Origin: Sabulicella glaciei
GTDB lineage: Bacteria > Pseudomonadota > Alphaproteobacteria > Acetobacterales > Acetobacteraceae
Length of the DNA stretch: 64,000 nucleotides
NCBI RefSeq assembly: GCF_026183895.1
Contig: NZ_JAPFQI010000008.1
Location: 1 to 64,000 of the forward strand
Direction: 5' to 3'
Shown in pieces: positions 9,444-17,885 of this stretch. The notes beneath the pieces are model-generated. The model made no database searches and had not been told where the DNA came from. It worked only from the letters and a program-made list of their open reading frames with translations. How positions within the stretch are numbered: position 1 is the first letter of the stretch; each line of letters begins with the position of its first letter. Made by a program: the position numbers and the translations under genes.

Positions 9444-10466
9444 ATGACCATTCGTAGCGCCATTGTGGCGACCCTGGCAGCATGCCTGGCCTGGGCCACA
9501 CCCGCCGCGGCGGGGCCGACGCTCGACGGCGTGCGGCAACGCGGCATCCTGGCCTGCGGCGTCAACGTCGGCGTGGCAGGCTTCTCCCTTCCCGACAGCC
9601 AGGGCACTTGGCGGGGCATGGATGCCGATCTGTGCCGCGCCGTGGCGGCCGCAGTGCTTGGCGACCCAGGCAAGGTTCGCTTCGTGCCCCTGACGGCGGT
9701 GCAGCGCTTCACCGCCTTGCAGGCGGGCGAGATCGACGTGCTGATCCGCCAGACCACCCTGACCATGGTCCGGGACACCAACCTGGGCATGCGCATGGTG
9801 GGGGTGAACCTCTATGACGGGCATGGCTTCATGGTTCGCCGCGATGCGAACATCCGGTCCCTGCGCGACATGGATGGCATGACCATCTGCCTCTCGCCGG
9901 GCACCACGAACGAGCTGGTGACGGCCGACGCCTTCCGCGCCGAGAACATCACCTTCCGCCCCGTGTTGCAGGAGCGCATGCAGGATAACGCCTCTGCGCT
10001 CCAGGCCGGACGGTGCGACGCCATCGGCACGGATGCAACCCAGCTCGCCGCGCTGCGCTCCCAGTTCACGCGGCCCCAGGACTTCGTGATCCTCGACCAG
10101 CGCTTCTCGAAGGAGCCCTACGGCCCGGTGGTGCGCCGTGACGATCAGGAGTGGTTCGACGTGATCCGCTGGGTGCTCTTTGGCCTCATCGAGGCGGAAG
10201 AGCTGGGCGTCACCAGCCAGAACGCCGAGCAGCTGCGCGCCTCCAGCCCCAATCCCGCCATCCGCCGCCTGCTCGGCGCGGTGCCCGATCTCGGCCAGGC
10301 CGTGAAGCTGCAGCCCAGCTGGCTTTTCGACGCGATCCGGGCCGTCGGGAATTACGGCGAACTTTACGAGCGGACCATCGGCCCGAACACGCCCATCGGC
10401 CTGCCCCGCGGCATCAACGACCTTTGGACCCGCGGCGGGCTGATCTACGCTTGGCCGCTGCGCTGA
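9444..10466 (+). CDS. amino-acid ABC transporter substrate-binding protein (AapJ type)
   Basis: 340 residues with a signal peptide (cleavage after about residue 23, AAAG|PTLDG). The class 3 solute-binding fold is clear: VRQRGILACGVN, GMDADLCRAVAAAVLGD, LQAGEIDVLIRQTT. Length and the long C-terminal part (SSPNPAIRRLLG...GINDLWTRGGLIYAWPLR) match the general L-amino-acid binding protein AapJ. The ribosome binding site AAGGAGG is strong. No permease or ATPase gene is beside it, so it either feeds a transporter encoded elsewhere or is a paralogue. Confidence 0.88.
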   Translation: MTIRSAIVATLAACLAWATPAAAGPTLDGVRQRGILACGVNVGVAGFSLPDSQGTWRGMDADLCRAVAAAVLGDPGKVRFVPLTAVQRFTALQAGEIDVLIRQTTLTMVRDTNLGMRMVGVNLYDGHGFMVRRDANIRSLRDMDGMTICLSPGTTNELVTADAFRAENITFRPVLQERMQDNASALQAGRCDAIGTDATQLAALRSQFTRPQDFVILDQRFSKEPYGPVVRRDDQEWFDVIRWVLFGLIEAEELGVTSQNAEQLRASSPNPAIRRLLGAVPDLGQAVKLQPSWLFDAIRAVGNYGELYERTIGPNTPIGLPRGINDLWTRGGLIYAWPLR

Positions 10467-10633
10467 ACGAGGCGGGAGGTGAGGGAGCCGGTGCAGTTCT
10501 CGATGGCATCGGTTCCTTCGTGATCTGCCGAGCTTGGCAAAGGAAGCCGACGACCTGATCCTATGGCGGCCCGCTGGTCCGGGCGGCGTGACCTTCGTCG
10601 GCCAGCGGGCCACGCTGTGAGACCGGCGCGCGG

Positions 10634-11602
10634 TCAGTCCGCCCGAACGCGGGCCTCCTGCACCACGCGCCCCCATTTCTCGATCTCGGCAGCAAGGAAG
10701 CTGCGGAACTGCTCAGGCGTGGATGGCGTAGGCTCGCTGCCCTCCCCGGCCAGCCGCGCCACCAGCTCATCCTGCCGAAGGGCACGCACCACCGCCTCGT
10801 TCATTTGCGCCAGCACGCTCGGCGGCGTGCCGATGGGTGCGACGATGCCCGTCCAGTTCACCGCATCGAAGCCGGGAAAGCCAGCCTCCGCGACGGTCGG
10901 CACGTCGGGAAGGATGCGCATCCGCTGAGCGGAGGTGACGGCGATCGGACGCAGTTCCCCCGAATCAAGCAAGCCCTTCACCGCCAGGGGATTGGCGGAA
11001 TACAGATCCAGCCGGCCCGCCAGCAGGTCCGTGACCAGCTGTGCGGCACCGCGATAGGGCACGACGGTCAGCTCGACCCGCGCGGCCAGGGCAATCATCT
11101 CGGTGCTCAGGTGCCCCACCGTGCCGTTGCCGGGATGGCCCGCGGTCAGCCGGCCCGGACGGGCACGGGCCGCTGCCGTCACGTCCGCGAGGCTGCGATA
11201 GGGCGAGTTCCGCGCCACCACGAAGACATTCGGCTGCGACGCAACGAGGGAGACGAGCGCGAGGTCCCGCAGCGGCTGGTAGGGAATGTTGGCGCCATAG
11301 AGCGTCGGGTTGATCGCCAAGTTGGAAGTCTGACCCATGCCGATGGTATGGCCATCCGTCGCCTTGGCCACCGCGTCGATGCCGACATTGCCGCCAGCGC
11401 CCGGCCGGTTCTCCGCAACGATGGTCCAGCCGGTGAGCGCGGCCAGGCGCGACGCCATCTCGCGCGAGATCACGTCCGTCCCGCCGCCGGGCGGGTAAGG
11501 AACGATCAATCGGATGGGGCGGCTCGGCCAGGGCTCCTGGGCAGCGGCACCGCGCACAGCGGCAAGGCCAAGTGCAGTCACGACAACGGCACGTCGGTTC
11601 AT
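10634..11602 (-). CDS. Bug family tripartite tricarboxylate transporter binding protein
   Basis: 322 residues from the ATG at 11602 (MNRRAVVVTALGLAAVRGAAAQ|EPWPSRPIR). Bug/TctC signatures are present: WPSRPIRLIVPYPPGGGTDVISR, VVPYRGAAQLVTDLLAGRLD and LPDVPTVAEAGFPGFD. It is a periplasmic binding protein for a carboxylate or similar small polar molecule. An upstream extension of the frame lacks coding character; the chosen start begins the signal peptide and has GGGAGAAAAAGG before it. No TctA/TctB membrane subunits are adjacent. Convergent with the amino-acid binding protein gene. Confidence 0.9.
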   Translation of the reverse strand: MNRRAVVVTALGLAAVRGAAAQEPWPSRPIRLIVPYPPGGGTDVISREMASRLAALTGWTIVAENRPGAGGNVGIDAVAKATDGHTIGMGQTSNLAINPTLYGANIPYQPLRDLALVSLVASQPNVFVVARNSPYRSLADVTAAARARPGRLTAGHPGNGTVGHLSTEMIALAARVELTVVPYRGAAQLVTDLLAGRLDLYSANPLAVKGLLDSGELRPIAVTSAQRMRILPDVPTVAEAGFPGFDAVNWTGIVAPIGTPPSVLAQMNEAVVRALRQDELVARLAGEGSEPTPSTPEQFRSFLAAEIEKWGRVVQEARVRAD

Positions 11603-11906
11603 GGCCTTTTTCTCCCATTCTCTGCGCCACGATCGGTCGAAGACATTCGACCTCACGCTCCTCGAAGCACAAGCCCCGTCGCGCTCCCGCGCGAGGAGAG
11701 CTGGGAGAAGCCTATCGGCAGGAGGTCGCTTCAACCAACCAGGGCGTTCAGTGCAGAGGATTGCCGGGATAAAGGGTCGCTGAACCAGTGACAGTCTGGC
11801 CCCGGTTCGGGACTGGCCGTGCGACGGTGCGACCGCAAGCGACGTCCCATGCACCGCAGGGGTTCGCGCGACGAAGCTGCTTGCGCGCTTCCCTCTTTAA
11901 CGCGCT
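11603..11906. other. 304-bp intergenic region
   Basis: No gene is supported. It lies between the end of the DUF1028 gene and the start of the Bug gene, both on the minus strand, and should hold the promoter of the latter. No clear terminator with a T-run was seen. Confidence 0.5.
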
Positions 11907-12560
11907 TCAGAAGGCGGGCGCCTCGCGCGGATCGAGGAAGCGCGAAACATAGGCAGCCTGCTGCGTCCGGTAGCGCTCCCACAGGCTCCGCAGCGCCGCC
12001 ACCGGCGCGTCATCCCAGTCGACGCGCAGATCCACCACCGGCCAATCATGCACCTCGTGGACGAGGAGGCCTGCCCCGTGCTCGTCGTCGAACTCGCCGC
12101 CGGCCTCCAACCCCGCCTCCAGCGCGCGAACGAGGCGCTCCGCCAGCGGTTCCTCCGGCGAGGCGGCGAAGGCTGACACCATGGCCGCGGGCACCTCCTC
12201 CTCGGCGAGGAGGTTGCCCATGGCGATGCAGTCCTTTCCGCTCGCCTGGCCGGTCTTGGGCATCCCGCTTTCGCCCATGTGAAAGGCGCAGCGACCGTGC
12301 CGGTCCACGACAGCCACCTGCCGGTGCTCCGGCGCCGTGGTGCTTTCGAGCAGGAGGCGCAGCACCGCCTGCGCGCCCAGCCCCTGCCGCAGCAAGGTGA
12401 GGCCCAGAGGCGCCAGGGCGGGGTCCGAGAAGTTCTGCGTCGCCACCGCGCCCATCGGCCCGGTTCGGATGCAGCGCGCCGCCGTGGCGACGGAGGAGGA
12501 GGTGACGACGGCCCCGAAGGCGCCCGTGCGGGCGCAGCGGCCGATCAGCGAATAGGTCAT
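11907..12560 (-). CDS. DUF1028 domain protein
   Basis: 217 residues. The N-terminus (MTYSLIGRCARTGAFGAVVTSSSVATAARC) and the segments GAVATQNFSDP and FHMGESGMPKTGQASGKDCIAMGNLL are typical of the DUF1028 family, which has an Ntn-hydrolase-like fold of unknown reaction. It overlaps the ABC ATPase gene by 4 bases (ATGA), so it is translated from the same message as the polyamine-type importer. That suggests a hydrolytic step on the imported substrate, for example opening of a peptide or amide. No substrate can be assigned. Confidence 0.88.
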   Translation of the reverse strand: MTYSLIGRCARTGAFGAVVTSSSVATAARCIRTGPMGAVATQNFSDPALAPLGLTLLRQGLGAQAVLRLLLESTTAPEHRQVAVVDRHGRCAFHMGESGMPKTGQASGKDCIAMGNLLAEEEVPAAMVSAFAASPEEPLAERLVRALEAGLEAGGEFDDEHGAGLLVHEVHDWPVVDLRVDWDDAPVAALRSLWERYRTQQAAYVSRFLDPREAPAF

Positions 12561-13636
12561 GCAGGTTCCTCGGCGGGAAAGGCGGCGCAGCGGGAGGGCC
12601 CCGCCAGTTCGAGCACGCTCCCCGCGGCCAGGCCGGAGGCGAGCATGGGGGCAAGGCGCGCCACGGCGCGGCCCCCGGCGGCTTCGGCGCAGGCCAGGTG
12701 CACGTCCACGTGCCCGCCCTGGAACACGACGGAGCGCACCTCGCCGGAGAGCAGCGCGGGACCGCCGGGGGACAGGGTCTCGGGCCGCAGGAAGGCATCC
12801 ACCGGCGCGCCTTGCGACAGGCCTCGCAGCGGCGCGGCATCGGCTTCCAGCACCGCCTGCCCCACCTCGATCCCGGCCGTCCCACCCATCAGGCCACGCA
12901 GCCGGCCGCGCAGCACCGTGGCATCGCCCACGAAGCCGGCCACGAAGCGGTCCGCCGGGCGGGCATAGACCTCCTCCGGCGTGCCGACTTGGTGGATGCG
13001 ACCGCCGCTCATCACCGCGATGCGGTCGCTCATCGCCAGCGCCTCGTGCTGGTCATGCGTCACGAAGAGCGTGGCGACGCCCGCCGCACGCTGGATCTCC
13101 CGCACCTCCACCTGCAAACCGCCGCGTAGCGCGCGGTCCAGGGCCGAGAAGGGCTCGTCGAGCAGGAGGATGCGCGGCCGGATCACCAGTGCCCGGGCCA
13201 GCGCCGCGCGCTGCTGCTGCCCGCCCGAAAGCTGGCGCGGGCGGCGGTCCTCCAGCCCCGAGAGGCGGACCATGCGCAGCGCCTCGGCCACGCGGCCCAT
13301 CGCCTCGACCTTCGGCATGCCGCGGGCGCGCAGCCCATAGGCCACGTTCTCCGCCACGTTCATGTGCGGAAAGAGCGCATAGGACTGGAACACCATGCCG
13401 ATGTCGCGCTTCCACACCGGCACGCGCGTCACGCTCTCGCCGCCCAGGAAAATCTCGCCCTCATCCGGGGTCTGGAACCCGGCAACGAGGTTCAGCAGCG
13501 TCGTCTTGCCGCAACCCGAGGGGCCGAGCAGCGTGACGAACTCGCCGGGCGCGACCACCAGCGACGCGCCATGCAGCGCCGTCACCGCGCCGAAGCGGCG
13601 CGTCACGCCATCCAGGCGCAGTGCCTCAACGGCCAC
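12557..13636 (-). CDS. polyamine-type ABC transporter ATP-binding protein (PotA-like)
   Basis: 359 residues. The nucleotide-binding domain (1-240) has Walker A GPSGCGKTT, the signature LSGGQQQR, Walker B ILLLDEPFSALD and the H-loop THDQHEA. A TOBE-type C-terminal domain (about 270-350) follows, as in spermidine/putrescine and Fe3+ importers. It overlaps the upstream permease gene by 11 bases and the downstream DUF1028 gene by 4 bases. It powers the two-permease importer encoded upstream. Confidence 0.93.
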   Translation of the reverse strand: MAVEALRLDGVTRRFGAVTALHGASLVVAPGEFVTLLGPSGCGKTTLLNLVAGFQTPDEGEIFLGGESVTRVPVWKRDIGMVFQSYALFPHMNVAENVAYGLRARGMPKVEAMGRVAEALRMVRLSGLEDRRPRQLSGGQQQRAALARALVIRPRILLLDEPFSALDRALRGGLQVEVREIQRAAGVATLFVTHDQHEALAMSDRIAVMSGGRIHQVGTPEEVYARPADRFVAGFVGDATVLRGRLRGLMGGTAGIEVGQAVLEADAAPLRGLSQGAPVDAFLRPETLSPGGPALLSGEVRSVVFQGGHVDVHLACAEAAGGRAVARLAPMLASGLAAGSVLELAGPSRCAAFPAEEPA

Positions 13637-14423
13637 CCGGCACCTCCGTCCCTAGGACGCGTGAAAGGCCGAGCCATCGGTCGGCGGCGAGGATGAGCAG
13701 CATGGTCGTCACGATCCAGATGGCGGAAAGCGCCGCGATGGAAGGGTCGGCATATTCACGCACGTAGTTGTACATGGCCACGGGCAATGTCTGCGTGCGC
13801 TGCGTCGAGACGAAGAGGCTCGCCGAGAACTCGGTGAAGGACAGGATGGCGGCGAAAAGCCAGCCTCCCGCAAGACCCGGCAGCAGCAGCGGAAGTGTCA
13901 CCTGCCGCAGCACGCGGCTCGGCGGCGCCCCGAGCGACAGCGCCGCGTCCTCCAGCCGCCCGTCCAGCGACTTCAGCGAGATCCAGACCGAGCGCACCAC
14001 GAAGGGCAGCACGAGTACGACATGGCACAGCACCAGCAGCGGCAGACCGCGCGGCAGGCCGGATTGCGCGAAGAGGGTCAGGAAGCCAAGCCCGACCACG
14101 AAATGCGGCACCACCAGCGGCGCCATCACCAGCGCCTCCAGCGTGCGCTTGCCGCGGAACTCCAGCTTCTCGAGCGCCAGCGCCGCCCCTGCCCCCAGCA
14201 ACGTCGCGATGACGGAGGCCGAGATCATGACGAGCAGGCTGTTCCAGGCGCCGTCTCGGAAATCCGGATAGGTCATCGCCCGCTCGAACCAGCGCATGGA
14301 CCAGGCCTGGGGCGGGAAGTTCAGGATGGAACGCGCATCGAAGGCGACGATGCAGGCGACGAGCGCCGGCATGGCGATGAAGGCGAGCAACAACAGGACC
14401 AGGAGGCGCAACCACCAGCTCAC
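13626..14423 (-). CDS. ABC transporter permease (PotC-like)
   Basis: 265 residues from a GTG at 14423 that overlaps the previous gene's stop as GTGA. The longer upstream extension of this frame lies inside the other permease gene and is not coding. Six hydrophobic segments; the ATPase-contact EAA loop reads LEDAALSLGAPPSRVLRQVTLP. The protein resembles PotC/YdcV inner-membrane permeases. It forms the translocation pathway with the PotB-like partner encoded upstream. Confidence 0.92.
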   Translation of the reverse strand: MSWWLRLLVLLLLAFIAMPALVACIVAFDARSILNFPPQAWSMRWFERAMTYPDFRDGAWNSLLVMISASVIATLLGAGAALALEKLEFRGKRTLEALVMAPLVVPHFVVGLGFLTLFAQSGLPRGLPLLVLCHVVLVLPFVVRSVWISLKSLDGRLEDAALSLGAPPSRVLRQVTLPLLLPGLAGGWLFAAILSFTEFSASLFVSTQRTQTLPVAMYNYVREYADPSIAALSAIWIVTTMLLILAADRWLGLSRVLGTEVPGGR

Positions 14424-15289
14424 AGCCGTTGCTCCACCCGCCGCGTCACCAGCGAGAGCGCGGCCAGCGAGACGGCGGTGAGCGCGAGGCCCGAGACCGC
14501 CAGCGCCGCGGCGAAGGGAAAGTTGAAGGAGGCGAAGCCGAGCTGATAGACGAGGTTCGAGATCATGTTCACCTTTCCCCCGCCCACCAGCTGCGGTGTG
14601 GCGAAGGCCGAGAAGGTCCAGGCGAAGGCCGTGGTTCCCGCCGCAAGGATGCCTGGCAGGCTGAGCGGCAGGGTGACGGTGAAGAACCCCCGCGCCGGCG
14701 TGGCGCCGAGCGACTGCGCCGCGCGCTCCAGCTCCGGCTCGATATGGGCGAGGCCGGCGGCCAGCATGATGACGACGATGGGCAGCGTCACGTGCACCAA
14801 CGCCGCCAGCACTCCGCCCGTGGTGAAGAGCATCTCCGCCCGCCCCAGGCCGAGCCACGCCAGGGCCGCGTTCAGGAAGCCGCTATTGCCCAGCACCACG
14901 ATCCAGCCATAGGTCCGCACGATCTCGCCAAGGAAGAGCGGCGTGATGACGATCGCGAGGATCATGGACCGCGCGAGGCGTGACCGCGTGCGCAGGATTG
15001 CCCAGGCCAGGGGATAGCCCGCTAGCAGCGACAGGATCGCCGTCCCGGCGCAGAGCAGCAGCGTGTCCCAGAACACGCCGATGTAAAGCGGATGCGCCTG
15101 AGCCACGAAATTCTGCAAGGTGAAGCCGCCCGGCTCCAGTTCCCCGGGGACGTGGGCGCGGAGTGCGTACTGGAAGACCGCCAGCAGCGCCGCCGCGAAG
15201 GCCAGGCCGCACAGCCAGGCAGGCAGCGCCAAGCCTCGGAGGAGGCCCGGCGCGCCTTGGCCCAGCGCGGTGGATTTCTCGCCAGCCAT
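14420..15289 (-). CDS. ABC transporter permease (PotB-like)
   Basis: 289 residues, six hydrophobic segments plus a large periplasmic loop after the first helix, as in PotB. The EAA loop reads LERAAQSLGATPARGFFTVTLPLS. The start ATG at 15289 lies 3 bases after the stop of the binding protein gene, and its stop overlaps the next permease start. Inner-membrane half of the importer. Confidence 0.92.
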   Translation of the reverse strand: MAGEKSTALGQGAPGLLRGLALPAWLCGLAFAAALLAVFQYALRAHVPGELEPGGFTLQNFVAQAHPLYIGVFWDTLLLCAGTAILSLLAGYPLAWAILRTRSRLARSMILAIVITPLFLGEIVRTYGWIVVLGNSGFLNAALAWLGLGRAEMLFTTGGVLAALVHVTLPIVVIMLAAGLAHIEPELERAAQSLGATPARGFFTVTLPLSLPGILAAGTTAFAWTFSAFATPQLVGGGKVNMISNLVYQLGFASFNFPFAAALAVSGLALTAVSLAALSLVTRRVEQRL

Positions 15290-15292
15290 GCG

Positions 15293-16336
15293 TCAGCGGG
15301 CGATGATGTTCTCCTGGAACCAGCGTCGCCACTCATTGGTCTTCTCGGCGCGCAGGCGGTGGTCGATGATCAGGGCCTGGCTGCTCCACTGCTCGGGCGT
15401 GGTGAAGACGCCGGGCAGGCTGGCGACATTCTGCGGCAGCTGCACGCCGGTGACGGTGGGGCTGCCCTTCTTGTCGGCAGCGATGCCGGCCTGCACCGCG
15501 GGGTCGAGCGCCATGTCGATGAAGCGCCACGCCGCTTCCTGATTCCGGCTGCCCTTCATCACGGCCGCCGTGTCCACGCCCAGCACCGCGCCTTCGCGTG
15601 GGATGGCGAGGCGCAGATTGACCCCCTGCCCCGCGATGTGGTGCGCGTTCATGGAAAGGATGACCTGCACGGGCGTGTCGCCGCTGGCGATCAGCTGCTG
15701 GCTGTTGGCGTCGTTGGTGTAGAAGGCCCGGAAATTGGGGCGCAGCGCACGGAGCCGATCCTGGCCGCGCTCCCAATTCGCTGCATCCGCGCCTTCGAGC
15801 TTCGCGGCGACCGCGATGAGGTGCGACGGGTCGAAGTCGGGCGCGGCGAGGCGGTTCCGCAGCTCGGGCTTCCAGAGGTCCTCCCAGCTTTCGAAGTTCA
15901 TGTTGGGCAGCAGGTCGGGACGCCAGCCGATGGTGTAGACGTAGGCCCAGGTGCCGACATGGAAGGGCGAGATGCGCGCCTGCTCCACGAGCCGCGACGC
16001 GTTCGGCACCTTGGCGGCGTCGAAGCGCTCGTACAGGTCGTCATTCGCGTAGAGCCAGCCGATATGGCTCGTCGTGAAGGTGATGTCGCTCTCGGGCGCG
16101 GATCGGGTGAGGCGGGCGCGGTTCAGGCGGTCGATGGTGCCGCCGGTCTGGTACTCGACGGGGATGCCGGTGGCCTGGGTGAAGCGGCGGCCGATCTGCT
16201 CGCTCACCAGGTCGCGCCACGAACCGCCCCAGACGCTGATCCGCAGCGGCTGCCGCGACTGCGCCAGGGCGGGCGCGGCAAGCGCGGCGGCCCCGAAGGC
16301 CATCATTCCGCGGCGAGTGGTGTTCACATGGCTCAT
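15293..16336 (-). CDS. polyamine-type ABC transporter substrate-binding protein (PotD-like)
   Basis: 347 residues from the ATG at 16336, preceded by GGAGG. It has a Tat-like or Sec signal with paired arginines (MSHVNTTRRGMMAFGAAALAAPALA|QS), then the family 1/PotD fold: ISVWGGSWRDLVSEQIGRRFTQATGIPVEYQTG, MNFESWEDLWKPELRNRLAAPDF, IARYSMN-like interior, and NEWRRWFQENIIAR at the C-terminus. It captures the substrate for the importer encoded behind it. Related proteins bind spermidine, putrescine or Fe3+; the ligand is not determined. Confidence 0.9.
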   Translation of the reverse strand: MSHVNTTRRGMMAFGAAALAAPALAQSRQPLRISVWGGSWRDLVSEQIGRRFTQATGIPVEYQTGGTIDRLNRARLTRSAPESDITFTTSHIGWLYANDDLYERFDAAKVPNASRLVEQARISPFHVGTWAYVYTIGWRPDLLPNMNFESWEDLWKPELRNRLAAPDFDPSHLIAVAAKLEGADAANWERGQDRLRALRPNFRAFYTNDANSQQLIASGDTPVQVILSMNAHHIAGQGVNLRLAIPREGAVLGVDTAAVMKGSRNQEAAWRFIDMALDPAVQAGIAADKKGSPTVTGVQLPQNVASLPGVFTTPEQWSSQALIIDHRLRAEKTNEWRRWFQENIIAR

Positions 16337-16422
16337 CTCACGCCTCCGTTGGCAACCCTGCGGGGGATTATGCTTGGCCCCGCCGCCCTTCCCCCTCAGC
16401 GGGCGGCGAAGCAACCCGGATC

Positions 16423-17409
16423 CTAGCCGGCGGTCACGCCCGCCACGCGCACCACCTCGCGCCAGCGCGCGACCTCGCCGGCCACGAAGGAAGCGTATTC
16501 GGCGGCGCTGGACCCGCCCTCGGCCTGGAGGCCGAGGCCCAGCAGGCGCTCGCGCATCGCGGATTCAGACAAGATGGTGCGCAGCGCCCCGTTCAGGCGC
16601 TCCACCACCGGCGCCGGCAATCCGGCCGGGCCGCAGACGCCGAACCAGGCCGCTGCGACAAGGTCCGGATGCCCCTGCTCGGCATAGGTGGGCACATCGG
16701 GGAAGTTCGGCAGCCGCGCCCGCGAGGCGACGGCCAGCGCGCGCAGGCTGCCCGTGCGCACGAGCTCCGCATGGGCGGAAAGGTTGTCCGACACGGCGGC
16801 GATGGTCCCGGCGAGAAGATCGGCTTGCGCCGGGGCGGAGCCGCGATAGGGCACGTGCTGCATCGGCAGGCCCAGCGACCGGGCCGCGAGCTCCCCCGTC
16901 AGGTGGCCCAGGCTGCCATTGCCGCCGGAGCCGAAAGGAACCGGCCGCCCCGTGGCGCGCCCGGCCGCGACGAAATCGGCCAGGGTGCGGAACGGCGCAT
17001 TTGCCGCCACCAGCAACGCCACCGGCCCGCTGGCAACGAGACCCACATGCGTGAAGTCGCGCACCGCGTCATAAGGCTGATTGGGATTGAGCGCCGGGCC
17101 GACGCCATGTGCGGCGGAGGAGGTGAAGAGCAGCGTTTGCCCGTCCGGCTGGGCGCGGGCCACGTATTCGGTACCGATCTGCCCGCCTGCCCCCGCGCGG
17201 TTCTCCACGACGACGGGCTGTCCGAGCGCCGGCTCGAGCCGCGCGGCGACGATGCGCGCGACGAGGTCGGCCGGCCCGCCCGCCGCGAAGGCGACCACGA
17301 GGCGCACCGGGCGCGTCGGCCAACCGGGCTGCGCGCGCACCGGCAGGGCGAACGCCGCTGCGGAAGCCGCCAAGAGGCCACGCCTCGACCCCGCCATTCC
17401 CATCTTCAT
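16423..17409 (-). CDS. Bug family tripartite tricarboxylate transporter binding protein
   Basis: 328 residues from the ATG at 17409 (MKMGMAGSRRGLLAASAAAFALPVRA|QPGWPTRPVR). GGGAG lies directly upstream; the second ATG at 17403 fits that site slightly better. Bug hallmarks: WPTRPVRLVVAFAAGGPADLVAR, QPVVVENRAGAGGQIG, HVPYRGSAPAQADLLAG, FPDVPTYAEQGHPDL. It sits 62 bases downstream of the Rid gene in the hydroxylase operon and 86 bases upstream of the PotD-like gene. No TctA/TctB nearby. Confidence 0.9.
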   Translation of the reverse strand: MKMGMAGSRRGLLAASAAAFALPVRAQPGWPTRPVRLVVAFAAGGPADLVARIVAARLEPALGQPVVVENRAGAGGQIGTEYVARAQPDGQTLLFTSSAAHGVGPALNPNQPYDAVRDFTHVGLVASGPVALLVAANAPFRTLADFVAAGRATGRPVPFGSGGNGSLGHLTGELAARSLGLPMQHVPYRGSAPAQADLLAGTIAAVSDNLSAHAELVRTGSLRALAVASRARLPNFPDVPTYAEQGHPDLVAAAWFGVCGPAGLPAPVVERLNGALRTILSESAMRERLLGLGLQAEGGSSAAEYASFVAGEVARWREVVRVAGVTAG

Positions 17410-17471
17410 CTCCCGTCCTCGCCTGCCTCGGTCCATCTTTGCCGTGAGCCCCCTGCACGGCAAAGCAATCC

Positions 17472-17885
17472 TCATGCCGCGGGCGTGATCTCCGCCACGA
17501 TGTCGATCTCCATCAGGTATTCGGGCTTCGCGAGGCCCTGGACGATCAGGCCGGTGGAGACGGGAAACACCCCCTTCAGCCACCGCCCGACCACACGATA
17601 CACCGGTTCGCGATAGGCGCGGTCGGTGATGTAGATGCGGATGCTCACCACGTCCTGCAGCGTGGCGCCTGCCTCTTCCAGCAGCACCTTGGCGCAGCGC
17701 ATGGCGTTCTCCGTCTGCGCCGCCGGGTCGCCGATTCCGACGATGGTGCCGTCGAAATCCATGGCGGTCTGGCCGCGCAGATAGACGGTGTTTCCCGCGC
17801 GGACTGCCATGCACACGTCGTTGTCGAGCGTCTGCTCTGGATAGGCGTCCTTGGTGTTGAACTTGCGGAAACGCTGGACGTGCAT
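17472..17885 (-). CDS. Rid family (YjgF/YER057c/UK114) protein
   Basis: 137 residues with the Rid fold: AGNTVYLRGQTAMDFDGTIVG, AAQTENAMRCAKVLLEEAGATLQDVVSIRIYITDR and LMEIDIVAEI. The conserved arginine of archetypal RidA (in the segment PxRxCVE) appears replaced by Ser/Thr in PVSTGLIVQGLA, so 2-aminoacrylate deamination is doubtful. Its start overlaps the stop of the hydroxylase gene (TGATG). Rid proteins beside HpaB-type oxygenases often act on a reactive pathway intermediate; that role is inferred here. Confidence 0.88.
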   Translation of the reverse strand: MHVQRFRKFNTKDAYPEQTLDNDVCMAVRAGNTVYLRGQTAMDFDGTIVGIGDPAAQTENAMRCAKVLLEEAGATLQDVVSIRIYITDRAYREPVYRVVGRWLKGVFPVSTGLIVQGLAKPEYLMEIDIVAEITPAA

